Shown here: positions 1 to 9,236 of the stretch, in pieces
Position numbering within the stretch: the stretch's first letter is position 1
How the letters are laid out: every line of letters begins with the position of its first letter
From: an uncultured Selenomonadales bacterium
GTDB lineage: Bacteria > Bacillota > Negativicutes > Selenomonadales > Selenomonadaceae
Reading direction: 5' to 3'
Assembly: GCA_946408105.1 (NCBI GenBank)
Contig: CAMJQS010000003.1
Coordinates: 1 to 50,514 of the forward strand
Length of the DNA stretch: 50,514 bases
Position numbers and translations under genes: made by a program
The notes under the pieces: generated by a model
Databases searched by the model: none
Told to the model about the DNA's origin: nothing
Seen by the model: only the letters and a program-made list of their open reading frames with translations

Positions 1-2
1 CA

Positions 3-767
3 ATCAGCGCGTCGTTCGTCGTGAAAATCGTCTTCGGCGTGCGTCCCGTCTTCGAGACAATCACGGCGACGCCGCTCAACGTTCCGTCGGTGATGACGGG
101 GCTCGATTTTGAAATGCTGGCGGCCATGAGCGCGACCCCGTTGAAGTTCGCCGCGCTTTTTATTTTGCTCGGAATTTTTTGCGGCGCGGCGGGCGCGTTT
201 TTTTCCAAGGCGTTAATCTTTTCGCTCGACGCTTACGACCGATTAAAAATTTTCGGCGTGAAACGATTCGCGATTCCGTTGCTCCTTGCCATACCGCTCG
301 GAATATATTTGCCGCAAGTCCTCGGCTGCGGAAATGTTTTGGTCGACGAAATTTTAATCACGCACACGGCGTTTGCTTTGCTGATAATTTTGCTCGCGGG
401 AAAAATTTTTTATACGCTGCTTTGCTTCGGCACGAACGCTCCCGGCGGATTATTTTTGCCGGTCTTGGTTATCGGCGCGTTGATTGGAAATATTTTCGCG
501 CGGGCGGGCAACGCGCTGCATTTTTTCACGGCGGACTGGATAACGCTGTTTATAATTTTCGGAATGGCGGCGTTCTTCGCGGCGGTCGTCAAAGCTCCCG
601 TGACGGGCAGCATTTTGATTTTGGAATTGACGGGGCAGTTTGAACATCTCGTCGGGCTGATTGTCGTTTCGGGCGCGGCGTTCATGGTCTCGGATTTGTG
701 CGGCGGCGAACCGATTTTTTCCGCGCTCTCCGAACGTTCGCAAAAAAAAATAGGAGTTAGGATTTAG
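3..767 (+). CDS. ClC-type chloride channel, C-terminal part (5' truncated by window edge)
   Basis: Frame is open to the left edge; ClC-like motif GGLFLPVLVIGALIGNIF and multiple TM segments. Confidence 0.85.
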   Translation: MSASFVVKIVFGVRPVFETITATPLNVPSVMTGLDFEMLAAMSATPLKFAALFILLGIFCGAAGAFFSKALIFSLDAYDRLKIFGVKRFAIPLLLAIPLGIYLPQVLGCGNVLVDEILITHTAFALLIILLAGKIFYTLLCFGTNAPGGLFLPVLVIGALIGNIFARAGNALHFFTADWITLFIIFGMAAFFAAVVKAPVTGSILILELTGQFEHLVGLIVVSGAAFMVSDLCGGEPIFSALSERSQKKIGVRI

Positions 768-823
768 GATTTGGGATTTAGGGACAAAACCCTAGCTCCT
801 AACTCCTAGCTCCTAACTCCTAA
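751..823. repeat. Heptamer-repeat inverted hairpin between convergent genes, probable bidirectional terminator
   Basis: TAGGAGTTAGGATTTAGGATTTGGGATTTAGGG ... CCCTAGCTCCTAACTCCTAGCTCCTAACTCCTA: tandem ~7-mers followed by their inverted copies. Confidence 0.7.
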
Positions 824-1293
824 AATTTCGCCAGCGTCACGAAATTTGAGCGGATTAATTTTGTTCGCTCGGCCGAAGACAATTCGCCTGCCGCCTCCGA
901 CTTGTAAAGGTTGAGCGTCATTTGCGCGACGAGTTCAGCCTCGCGCCGCGTGATTAATTTGTTCTCCAAAAGAAAATCAATCATCGATTTCACTTCGGCG
1001 AACGGCGTTGCCTCTCCGATTTGTTCGACCATGTTTTGATACAAAAGTTGCTTGCGGTCGACTTCCTCGGCTATCAGCGCAATGCGAATGTAACCGCCCA
1101 GGCCGCGCCGCGATTCCACGACAAAACCTTTGTCCGTCGTGAAGCGCGTGCTCAAAACGTAACTTATCTGCGACGGCGCGCAACTTATCTCGTCGGCCAG
1201 TGCCGTGCGTTTCAATTCGATTTGCCTGTCGGCGTTTTGCGCCAGCCTCTTCAAAATATATTCTTCAATCGTGTCCGCTTTGTTGTTCAGCAT
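820..1293 (-). CDS. ctsR: CtsR-family transcriptional repressor
   Basis: N-terminus TIEEYILKRLAQNADRQIELKRTALADEISCAPSQISYVLSTRFTTDKGFVVESRRGLGGYIRI is characteristic of CtsR; upstream minus-strand promoter TTGCCT-N17-TATAAT. Confidence 0.88.
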   Translation of the reverse strand: MLNNKADTIEEYILKRLAQNADRQIELKRTALADEISCAPSQISYVLSTRFTTDKGFVVESRRGLGGYIRIALIAEEVDRKQLLYQNMVEQIGEATPFAEVKSMIDFLLENKLITRREAELVAQMTLNLYKSEAAGELSSAERTKLIRSNFVTLAKF

Positions 1294-1410
1294 GATTTAT
1301 CACCTCTTGATATTTTGACATTATACTTTCCAAAAATCAAATAGGCAAGTACTTTTTTTTTGCAGGAAAATTTCGGCGCGGGCAGAAAAAATCTTTCGGG
1401 AGTTGATGAA

Positions 1411-1902
1411 ATGATTCGCGCGATTTTTTTTGACAGAGACGGCGTCCTCAACGAGGAAGTCGGCTACCTTTACGAAATTGAAAAATTTAAATGGATTGAC
1501 GGCGCACGCGAGGCGATTAAATTTTGCAACGAGCGCGGAATTTTGGCTGTCATCGTCACCAATCAAAGCGGCATTGCCCGCGGCTTTTACACGGCGCAAA
1601 ACGTCGACGCGCTCCACGACTTCATGCAAAAAAATTTGGCGGAGGTCGGCGCGCACATCGACGGCTTTTATTATTGTCCGCACCACCCCGACTTCAGCGG
1701 CGAATGCGGCTGCCGCAAGCCCAAGCCCGGTTTGATTCTGCGCGCGTGTGACGATTTTAAAATCAATCCTGCTGAAGCGATTTTATTCGGCGACAGCAAG
1801 CGCGACATCGAGGCGGCTCAAGCTGCAAATCTTCGCGCGGGAATTTTTTTTAAGGGAGGAAATCTTTTCGACGCCGTAAAAAATTTTTTTGAGGAGGATT
1901 GA
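1411..1902 (+). CDS. gmhB: HAD-family D-glycero-D-manno-heptose 1,7-bisphosphate phosphatase
   Basis: MIRAIFFDRDGVLNEEVGYL, VTNQSGIARG, YYCPHHPDFSGECGCRKPKPG (Zn-binding Cys/His of GmhB), FGDSKRDIEAA. Start moved to ATG 1411 after GGGAG. Confidence 0.9.
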   Translation: MIRAIFFDRDGVLNEEVGYLYEIEKFKWIDGAREAIKFCNERGILAVIVTNQSGIARGFYTAQNVDALHDFMQKNLAEVGAHIDGFYYCPHHPDFSGECGCRKPKPGLILRACDDFKINPAEAILFGDSKRDIEAAQAANLRAGIFFKGGNLFDAVKNFFEED

Positions 1903-1904
1903 AC

Positions 1905-2345
1905 GTGAAAAAATTTTTCTTGAGCGTCGCGGCGATTTTTATTTTGTTCGGAATGAGCAACGCTTACGCCGCAGAAAATTTTGCCGTCGAAGTTTTGAAT
2001 TTGGTCAACGCCGAACGCGCGAAGGTCGGAGCCGCGCCGTTGACTTTGGCGAACGATTTGCAATCAGCGGCGGCGATTCGTGCCCGCGAACTTCTGCAAA
2101 GTTTTTCGCACGTGCGCCCCGACGGCTCGGAGTGTTTCAGCGTCATGAGAAATCGCGGACGGACTTGCGGGGAAAATATTGCGGCGGGCAATTCTACGGC
2201 GGCCGCGACCGTCGAACAGTGGATGAGCTCTGACGGCCACCGCGCAAATATTTTGAATCCCGCCTTCCGCGAACTGGGCGTCGGCTACGCTTACGAGGAC
2301 TACTCGACTTATCATCATTATTGGGTTCAACTTTTCAGAGGATAA
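1905..2345 (+). CDS. Secreted CAP/SCP-domain protein
   Basis: Signal peptide then LVNAERAKVGAAPL, FSHVRPDGSECF, GENIAAG, HRANILNPAFRELGVGY, typical of bacterial CAP proteins. GTG start chosen after GAGGAGG. Confidence 0.88.
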   Translation: MKKFFLSVAAIFILFGMSNAYAAENFAVEVLNLVNAERAKVGAAPLTLANDLQSAAAIRARELLQSFSHVRPDGSECFSVMRNRGRTCGENIAAGNSTAAATVEQWMSSDGHRANILNPAFRELGVGYAYEDYSTYHHYWVQLFRG

Positions 2346-2347
2346 TT

Positions 2348-2440
2348 TAGGGGTCAGGTGTCAGGTATCAGGGGGCAGGGAAAAACCTGAAACCTGAAAC
2401 CTGTAACCTGGAACCTAAAAATCGACCGAAGGGAGATTTT
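2348..2440. repeat. Heptamer-repeat hairpin plus shared RBS-containing block
   Basis: GTCAGGTGTCAGGTATCAGGGGGCAGGG ... CCTGAAACCTGAAACCTGTAACCTGGAACCT followed by AAAAATCGACCGAAGGGAGATTTT; closely related copy at 50229-50300. Confidence 0.8.
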
Positions 2441-2443
2441 ATT

Positions 2444-3679
2444 ATGGCTGCACACGTCATCGAAGAGGCGCGCCGCTGTCTGCAATGCAAGAAGCCGATG
2501 TGCCGACTTAAAGGTTGTCCGATTGAAACGAATATTCCCGAAATGATTCGCCTGTTCCTCGCGGGACAAACCGTGGAAGCAGGACGAATGCTCTTTGAAA
2601 ACAATCCGTTAAGCGTCGTCTGTTCGCTCGTGTGCGACCACGAAAACCAGTGCGAAGGTCATTGCATTCAAGGCAAACGCAAAGACGCCGCCGCCGTCCA
2701 AATTCCCGCCATCGAAAATTACATTTCGGATTTTTACTTCGACAAAATAAAACTCGAACGCGCGCCCGACACCGGCCAACGCGTCGCGATAATCGGTTCG
2801 GGGCCCGCGGGAATTACAATCGCCATTAAACTTGCCGCGCTCGGCTATCGAATCACAATGTTTGAGCGCATGGATAAAGTCGGCGGCATGATGCGCTACG
2901 GTATTCCCGCTTTCCGTCTGTCGAAAAAAATTCTCGACCGCTATCAAGTTAAGCTCCGCGAAATGGGAATTCATTTCCGCCCGAACACTGCAATCGGCGG
3001 CGCGCTTCACCTCGACGACCTCTTCAACGACGGCTACGACGCAATTTTTATCGGCACGGGCGTTTGGCGGCCGCGAAGACCTCACGTCAAAGGCGAATCA
3101 CTCGGCAACGTCCACTACGCCATTGATTACTTGCAGAACCCCGACGCTTACGACTTGGGCGACACCGTTGCGATTATCGGCGCGGGCAACAGCGCAATCG
3201 ACGTGGCACGCACCGTCGTCCGCCAGGGCTCACGGCACGTTACACTTTACGCACGCCGTCAGAGAATTGCCGCCAGCCAACGCGAACTCGATTATGCGGC
3301 CGTCGACGGCATTGACATTCAGCAGGGCATGGCCATTAAAGAATTCACCGAACAAGGTCCGCTCCTCACGCCACGCATTTATGACGACGAAGGCAATTTG
3401 ATTCGCGAGGAAGAACCCGTGCTCATGCCCGCCGATTCTACAATCATTGCCATAAGCCAAGGACCCAAAGATAAAATCGTAAACACGACCCACGACTTGA
3501 AAGTTAGCGACAACGGATTAATCGTCGTCGACGAGGACGGCCGCACCACCCGCGAAGGCGTCTTCTCTTCGGGCGACGTCGTCATCGGCGCAAAAAATGT
3601 CGTGCTTGCCGTCAAATATTCCAAAATCGTTGCAAGAGCCATGGACGAATACTTGAGAGAGAAACGCAACGCTAAATAA
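2444..3679 (+). CDS. GltD-like NAD(P)-dependent oxidoreductase (glutamate synthase small-subunit family)
   Basis: N-terminal Fe-S cysteines (CLQCKKPMCRLKGCPIETNIPEMI), VAIIGSGPAGITIA, VAIIGAGNSAIDVART, FSSGDVVIGAKNVVLAVK. Confidence 0.9.
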   Translation: MAAHVIEEARRCLQCKKPMCRLKGCPIETNIPEMIRLFLAGQTVEAGRMLFENNPLSVVCSLVCDHENQCEGHCIQGKRKDAAAVQIPAIENYISDFYFDKIKLERAPDTGQRVAIIGSGPAGITIAIKLAALGYRITMFERMDKVGGMMRYGIPAFRLSKKILDRYQVKLREMGIHFRPNTAIGGALHLDDLFNDGYDAIFIGTGVWRPRRPHVKGESLGNVHYAIDYLQNPDAYDLGDTVAIIGAGNSAIDVARTVVRQGSRHVTLYARRQRIAASQRELDYAAVDGIDIQQGMAIKEFTEQGPLLTPRIYDDEGNLIREEEPVLMPADSTIIAISQGPKDKIVNTTHDLKVSDNGLIVVDEDGRTTREGVFSSGDVVIGAKNVVLAVKYSKIVARAMDEYLREKRNAK

Positions 3680-3699
3680 ATTTTTCCGAGAATTTTTTT

Positions 3700-3725
3700 C
3701 CCGTCGACTGACGGGATTTTTTTTC
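3700..3725 (+). terminator. Rho-independent terminator
   Basis: CCCGTC-GACT-GACGGG followed by ATTTTTTTT. Confidence 0.8.
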
Positions 3726-3735
3726 GTTCGCTGTC

Positions 3736-4362
3736 CTAAAGCAAAATCAAAGTCAAAGCGATTATCGCCAAGACGGCCGCCTCAACGAAATTCAAAAGTT
3801 GCCCGACGTTTCTTTTGCGCAAAAGCAAATTCCTCACGCGCCCCGCGAAAAACGCCACGCCCGAAAAAATTATCAGAGCTTGCACGGCGAAGACCACGCC
3901 CAAAAATAAAATCGTCAGGCTCGCGCCGTCGGCCGACAAATTTACAAACTGCGGAAGGAATGCCAGAAAAAATAAAAGCACTTTCGGATTTAAAACGTTC
4001 ATCAAGACGCCGCGCTTATAAAGTGCCGCCGAAGAAAAATTTTTGTCCGCCCGCGCCAAAGAAATTTTTTTGCCTGCCCGCGCCGACTTGAACGCGCCGA
4101 ACGCCAGAAACAAAAGATACGCCGCGCCGAAAATTTTCAAAAGGAGCATGGCCGTCGCCGAAGATTTTATCAGAGCCGCCACGCCCACCATGACCAGCGT
4201 CGTGTGGAAGACGATGCCGCTGACCAAACCGCACGCCAAAATTATTCCGGCCTTCGCGCCGTCCGATAAACTTTTCGTCAGCAAATACAAAATGTCGGGG
4301 CCCGGCGCGAGCGTCAGCAAAATTGACGCCGTTAAAAAATATAAGAACGTCGAACTTTCCAA
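3736..4362 (-). CDS. LysE/RhtB-family exporter
   Basis: TLAPGPDILYLLTKSLSDGAKAGI and GVLMNVLNPKVLLFFLAFLPQFV motifs; about six hydrophobic segments. Confidence 0.88.
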   Translation of the reverse strand: MESSTFLYFLTASILLTLAPGPDILYLLTKSLSDGAKAGIILACGLVSGIVFHTTLVMVGVAALIKSSATAMLLLKIFGAAYLLFLAFGAFKSARAGKKISLARADKNFSSAALYKRGVLMNVLNPKVLLFFLAFLPQFVNLSADGASLTILFLGVVFAVQALIIFSGVAFFAGRVRNLLLRKRNVGQLLNFVEAAVLAIIALTLILL

Positions 4363-4489
4363 TCAAAACACCTCCGCCGAGATTCTATCACAAAAAATTT
4401 TTCTGCGGCTAAGAAATTTGTAAGAAAAAAATACTTGACTTTTTGTCTAATTGGTGTTAAGGTTTGCACGCAAAAGAGAGGTGAACGAC

Positions 4490-5065
4490 TTGGCAGAAGA
4501 AAAAAAAGTCGTCGTCAATAACGAGGACGGCGACAGCGCAGAAATAACTTTGCAGAAAAAACAAGACGCGCCCGAAGTCGACGAAAATATTTCCGAGGAC
4601 GCGACGGCCGAGCTTGAAAATTTAAAAGCGGAACTCAAAGCGAAGGACGAAAGGATTTTGAGACTGCAGGCGGACTTCGACAACTTCAGAAAACGCACCG
4701 CCCGCGAAAAATCCGAAGTCGCGGCAGTGATTGAGCAGGCGTTCTTGAAAGACTTGCTCCCCTTGCTCGACAATTTAAGCAGAGCGTCGGACGCGGCGGA
4801 AAAGGCCGGGCAAAACGACGTTGAGACTCTCCGCAAAGGAATCGAGATGATTAAGCAGGAAACCGTAGCCGTCATGGGCAAGCACGGGCTTGAAGCGATT
4901 GAAACTTTGAACAAAGCGTTCGACCCGAATTTTCATCAGGCGGTCGGCACGGTCAAAGACGAAACTAAAGAGGACGGAACAATCGCCGCAGAATTTCAAC
5001 GCGGCTACACGGCACGCGGCGCGGTCATTCGTCCGAGCATGGTACAAGTGGTAAACAATTCGTGA
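4490..5065 (+). CDS. grpE: GrpE nucleotide exchange factor
   Basis: LQADFDNFRKRTAREK, FDPNFHQAVGTV, EFQRGYTARGAVIRPSMVQV. TTG start at 4490 after GAGAGGTG preferred over the ORF-track start. Confidence 0.92.
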   Translation: MAEEKKVVVNNEDGDSAEITLQKKQDAPEVDENISEDATAELENLKAELKAKDERILRLQADFDNFRKRTAREKSEVAAVIEQAFLKDLLPLLDNLSRASDAAEKAGQNDVETLRKGIEMIKQETVAVMGKHGLEAIETLNKAFDPNFHQAVGTVKDETKEDGTIAAEFQRGYTARGAVIRPSMVQVVNNS

Positions 5066-5108
5066 AGATTTTTTGAAGAGGTGTTTTTTGGAGAAAGGAC
5101 GATTTTTG

Positions 5109-5672
5109 ATGCCTAACGTGTTTTTTGTAACCCAGGGCCAAGCTTATTGGTTTGAAGAACGCGACGGTTACATTTGGGCCCCCAATCCCGAAGGAGCAAT
5201 TCCTTACCATTCAGACAGAATTTTTTGGTGGAATGTCGAACAGGTAAAATCCGGCGACGTCATAATTCACTACGCAGGAAAAGATAAGGGCGACATCAGC
5301 GCGATAAGCCGAGCAACGACAGATTACTATGATTCGCCTATAACAACTGAATTGAAAAAGGTTTCAGAGGCAGGAATTCCCGGCGTTGCAGATTGGCCTC
5401 ATAAAGGCCGCCGCGTTGATTGTGCTTACGTTTCCCTGCGTAACAAAATGCCGATTAAGATTTTCAAAAATATTATCCTTGAATACAAACGTGGCAAGGG
5501 CGGACACAGTGCCTTCAACAAAAATGGCGGCGTCTGTCAAGGCTATCTTTACGAATTGGAAAAACCGATTGCTTACGCCATGATAAAAGAAGCTGTCAAC
5601 GAAAATCCTTACCTTCAAGAACATCAGTTTATCATTGATATTTTGAAAACACTCTGTTTAGAAAGGAACTGA
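5109..5672 (+). CDS. EVE/PUA-like domain protein (putative), between grpE and dnaK
   Basis: MPNVFFVTQGQAYWFEERDGYIWAP...VEQVKSGDVIIHYAGKDKGDISAISRATTDYYDSP resembles EVE-type folds (GD-hhhY...hh.hhrh). Start at ATG 5109 after GGAGAAAGG. Family assignment is by pattern only. Confidence 0.5.
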   Translation: MPNVFFVTQGQAYWFEERDGYIWAPNPEGAIPYHSDRIFWWNVEQVKSGDVIIHYAGKDKGDISAISRATTDYYDSPITTELKKVSEAGIPGVADWPHKGRRVDCAYVSLRNKMPIKIFKNIILEYKRGKGGHSAFNKNGGVCQGYLYELEKPIAYAMIKEAVNENPYLQEHQFIIDILKTLCLERN

Positions 5673-5678
5673 TAAATT

Positions 5679-7532
5679 ATGAGTAAAGTCATTGGTATAG
5701 ATTTGGGAACAACAAACAGCGTCGTCAGCGTCATTGAAGGCGGCGAGCCCACGGTTATCACGAACCCCGAAGGCAGCAGGATCACGCCTTCGGTCGTCGG
5801 CTTCACAAAGGACGGTCAACGCCTCGTCGGTCAGCTTGCAAAACGTCAAGCCGTCAGCAATCCCGACAGGACGATCAGTTCAATCAAACGCCACATGGGC
5901 GACAGCTACAAAGTTTCAATCGACGACAAAAATTACACGCCGCCCGAAATTTCCGCAATGGTTCTTCAAAAGCTCAAAGCCGACGCGGAAGCTTACTTGG
6001 GCGAGACCGTCAAGCAGGCAGTCATCACCGTTCCCGCTTACTTCAACGACAGCCAACGCCAGGCAACCAAAGACGCCGGCACAATCGCGGGACTCGAAGT
6101 TTTGAGAATCATCAACGAGCCGACGGCGGCCGCGCTTGCTTACGGTTTGGACAAAGACGAGGACGAAACGATTTTGGTTTTCGACTTGGGCGGCGGCACC
6201 TTCGACGTTTCGATTTTGGAATTGAGCGAAGGCACCTTTGAAGTCAAAGCGACCAGCGGCGACACGCACCTCGGCGGCGACGACTTCGACAAAAAAGTTA
6301 TGGATTGGATGGTCAGCGAATTCAAACGCGACAACGGCATCGACCTTTCCAAAGACAAGATGAGCGCGCAACGTCTTATCGAGGCGGCGGAAAAAGCTAA
6401 AATCGAGTTAAGCTCCATGACTTCCACGAATATAAATCTGCCGTTCATCACAGCCGACGCCAGCGGCCCGAAACATTTGGACTTGACGTTGACGCGCGCG
6501 AAGTTCGACGACCTCACCCGCGACCTCGTCGAACGCACAATGGGACCGACCAAAACCGCTATGGCAGACGCAGACTTGACGGGCGACAAAATCGATAAAA
6601 TTATTCTCGTCGGCGGTTCGACAAGAATTCCCGCCGTGCAAAATGCAATTCGCGAAATCCTCGGCAAAGAACCTTCCAAAGGAATCAATCCCGACGAATG
6701 CGTTTCAATCGGCGCGGCGATTCAGGGCGGCGTTTTAAGCGGCGAATTCGGCAAAGACAAAGTGCCCCTTCTGCTCGACGTGACTCCGTTGTCTTTGGGC
6801 ATTGAAACGCTCGGCGGCGTCTGCACAAAAATTATCGAACGCAACACGACAATCCCGACGCAAAAATCTCAAATCTTCTCGACGGCGGCGGACGGCCAAA
6901 CCAGCGTTGAAATTCACGTCTTGCAGGGCGAACGCGAAATGGCAGCCGGCAACAAAACTTTGGGGCGTTTCGTGCTCAGCGACATTCCGCCCGCGCCGCG
7001 CGGCGTTCCGCAAATCGAAGTTACCTTCGACATCGACAGCAACGGCATCGTCAACGTCAGCGCGAAGGACAAATCCACCGGCAAGGAACAGAAAATTACA
7101 ATTCAATCGTCCAGCGGCATGAGCAAGGAAGACATCGACCGCATGGTTAAGGAAGCCGCCGCGCACGAAGCCGAAGACAAAAAACAGCGCGAGGCAGCCG
7201 ACGCCAAAAACGACGCAGAGCACACCGTTTATCAGGCGGAAAAAACTTGCAAAGACTTCGAGGGCAAAGTCGACGAGGAATTGATTAAAAACGTTCGCAC
7301 CGCTGCGCAGGCTCTCAAAGACAAACTCGAAAGCGCGGACACCGACACGCTTAAAAAGTTGACCGAGGAAGTTCGCCAGGCTCTTTACAAACTCTCCGAG
7401 GCAGCGTACAAGGCGGGCGCGGCCAATCAGCAGGGCGAACCCAATGCCGACTTCACCCAACAGCAACAGCAAAGCTCGAACAAGCAAAACGACGACGGCA
7501 CGATTGACGCAGAGTTCACCGAGAAAAAATAA
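5679..7532 (+). CDS. dnaK: Chaperone DnaK
   Basis: [40 protein letters not shown]; full-length Hsp70 motifs. Confidence 0.98.
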   Translation: MSKVIGIDLGTTNSVVSVIEGGEPTVITNPEGSRITPSVVGFTKDGQRLVGQLAKRQAVSNPDRTISSIKRHMGDSYKVSIDDKNYTPPEISAMVLQKLKADAEAYLGETVKQAVITVPAYFNDSQRQATKDAGTIAGLEVLRIINEPTAAALAYGLDKDEDETILVFDLGGGTFDVSILELSEGTFEVKATSGDTHLGGDDFDKKVMDWMVSEFKRDNGIDLSKDKMSAQRLIEAAEKAKIELSSMTSTNINLPFITADASGPKHLDLTLTRAKFDDLTRDLVERTMGPTKTAMADADLTGDKIDKIILVGGSTRIPAVQNAIREILGKEPSKGINPDECVSIGAAIQGGVLSGEFGKDKVPLLLDVTPLSLGIETLGGVCTKIIERNTTIPTQKSQIFSTAADGQTSVEIHVLQGEREMAAGNKTLGRFVLSDIPPAPRGVPQIEVTFDIDSNGIVNVSAKDKSTGKEQKITIQSSSGMSKEDIDRMVKEAAAHEAEDKKQREAADAKNDAEHTVYQAEKTCKDFEGKVDEELIKNVRTAAQALKDKLESADTDTLKKLTEEVRQALYKLSEAAYKAGAANQQGEPNADFTQQQQQSSNKQNDDGTIDAEFTEKK

Positions 7533-7605
7533 TCCGTAACAAATCACTCGCAGGGGAGGGAGACAAATTCTCTCTCCCCGTTGTTCGTTTTAAGGAGATG
7601 ATTTC

Positions 7606-7986
7606 ATGGCAAGCAAAAAAAATTTTTACGAAGTCCTTGACGTGAACAGAAATGCCACCGACGACGAAATTAAAAAAGCTTATCGCAAGCTCGCGAAAAA
7701 ATATCACCCCGACCTCAACCGCGACGACCTCAAAGCCGCCGAAGCCAAGATGAGCGAAATCAACGAGGCCTACGGAATTTTGAGCGATAAGGAAAAGCGC
7801 GCGCAATACGACAAAACTTTGCAGGCACCCGCGCCCGACATGGACGACATCTTTGAAACGTGGTTTGGAAAAGACGTGGCAAAGGCGAAAAAGAAACAGC
7901 GCGAACAAACTTACAAAAATCCGCAGGCTCCCGACTTGGACGAACTTTATAAAGTTTGGTTCGGCGATTTAAATATTAAGAGGTGA
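7606..7986 (+). CDS. Short J-domain protein
   Basis: J domain with HPD ([11 protein letters not shown]) nearly identical to the N-terminus of the adjacent DnaJ; no Zn-finger or C-terminal domains. Confidence 0.9.
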   Translation: MASKKNFYEVLDVNRNATDDEIKKAYRKLAKKYHPDLNRDDLKAAEAKMSEINEAYGILSDKEKRAQYDKTLQAPAPDMDDIFETWFGKDVAKAKKKQREQTYKNPQAPDLDELYKVWFGDLNIKR

Positions 7987-7992
7987 ACTTCA

Positions 7993-9177
7993 TTGGCCGA
8001 CAAGAAAAAAGATTATTATGAAGTCCTCGGCGTCAACAAAAATTCTACCGACGACGAAATTAAAAAAGCTTATCGCGGCTTGGCGAAAAAATATCACCCC
8101 GACCTCAACCGCGACAACCCCAAAGCTGCCGAAGAGAAGATGAAAGAAATCAACGAGGCTTACGGCGTTTTGAGCGACAAAGAAAAGCGCGCGCAGTACG
8201 ACCAATTCGGGCACGCGGGCGTAAACGGCGGTGCCTACGGTCAAGGCGGCTTCAGCGGCGGCGGCATAAACATGGAAGACATCTTCAACCACATGAGAGG
8301 AGGCGGCGGCGGTTTCGGCTTCGACATGGGCGACATCTTCGGAGACTTTTTCGGCGGCGGTGCTCGTGCTCGACAAAAGCGCGGCCCTCAACGCGGAGCG
8401 GATTTGCGTTACGATTTGGATATCGCCTTCGAGGACGCGGCCTTCGGCAAGAAGATGACGATTAAAGTCCCGCGCATGGAGAGCTGCGACGAATGCGGCG
8501 GCACGGGCGCAAAAAAAGGTACGAAGCCCGACGAATGCCCCGACTGCCACGGCACCGGCATGAGGCAGACGACGACGCGTACACCCATAGGAATAATATC
8601 GAACGCCAGACCTTGCGAACGCTGCCGCGGCACGGGACAGATTGTAAAAAATCCTTGCGAGCACTGCCACGGCGAAGGAAAAATCAGAGTCACCCGCGAC
8701 ATCGAACTTAATATCCCGAAAGGCATCGACGACGGCCAACGCCTCCGCATTCAAAACGGCGGGCAGGCCGGCGAACGCGGCGGTTCTCCCGGCGACCTTT
8801 ACGTTTACATCCACATCAAGCCGCACAAAATTTTCACGCGGGAAGGAATGAACGTCTACTGCGAAATTCCAATCAGTTTTGTTCAGGCAGCACTCGGCGC
8901 GAAGATTGACGCTCCGACCATTGACGGAAAAGTTGAGCTGACGATTCCCGAAGGCACGCAATCGGGCGCGGTGATGAGAATTCGCGACAAAGGCATTCCC
9001 AGCTTGCGCGGCAACGAACGCGGCGACGAGTACGTTAAAATAAAAGTTCTCACGCCGAAAAATCTGACGAGCCGCCAGAAAAAACTTTTGCGCGAATTCG
9101 AGGACGGCGGCTCCGATTCGACCAACAACCCCGAAAAAAAATCTTTCTTCGACAAGCTCAAGGACTTATTCGAATAA
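7993..9177 (+). CDS. dnaJ: Chaperone DnaJ
   Basis: J domain, Gly-rich region, four CxxCxGxG-type repeats, C-terminal domains; TTG start after AGGTGA. Confidence 0.97.
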   Translation: MADKKKDYYEVLGVNKNSTDDEIKKAYRGLAKKYHPDLNRDNPKAAEEKMKEINEAYGVLSDKEKRAQYDQFGHAGVNGGAYGQGGFSGGGINMEDIFNHMRGGGGGFGFDMGDIFGDFFGGGARARQKRGPQRGADLRYDLDIAFEDAAFGKKMTIKVPRMESCDECGGTGAKKGTKPDECPDCHGTGMRQTTTRTPIGIISNARPCERCRGTGQIVKNPCEHCHGEGKIRVTRDIELNIPKGIDDGQRLRIQNGGQAGERGGSPGDLYVYIHIKPHKIFTREGMNVYCEIPISFVQAALGAKIDAPTIDGKVELTIPEGTQSGAVMRIRDKGIPSLRGNERGDEYVKIKVLTPKNLTSRQKKLLREFEDGGSDSTNNPEKKSFFDKLKDLFE

Positions 9178-9185
9178 ATTTTCAA

Positions 9186-9230
9186 TCAAAAAACTCTCCT
9201 CAAAAATTTTTGGGGAGAGTTTAATTTTTT
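9186..9230. terminator. Bidirectional terminator between dnaJ and murI
   Basis: ACTCTCC-TCAAAAATTTTTGG-GGAGAGT flanked by A- and T-rich tracts. Confidence 0.8.
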
Positions 9231-9236
9231 TGTGCT

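Noticed and set aside
1294-1345. CtsR operator at the ctsR promoter (GTCAAAATATCAA)
   Set aside because: The second half-site does not match the CtsR heptad consensus at the required spacing; retained only as a promoter observation.
4431-4462. CtsR or CIRCE operator upstream of grpE
   Set aside because: TTGACTTTTTGTCT resembles heptads but with wrong spacing; no CIRCE inverted repeat present.
5916-7547. Long minus-strand ORFs over dnaK
   Set aside because: Antisense shadow of a highly conserved dnaK with biased codons; no domains and no RBS.
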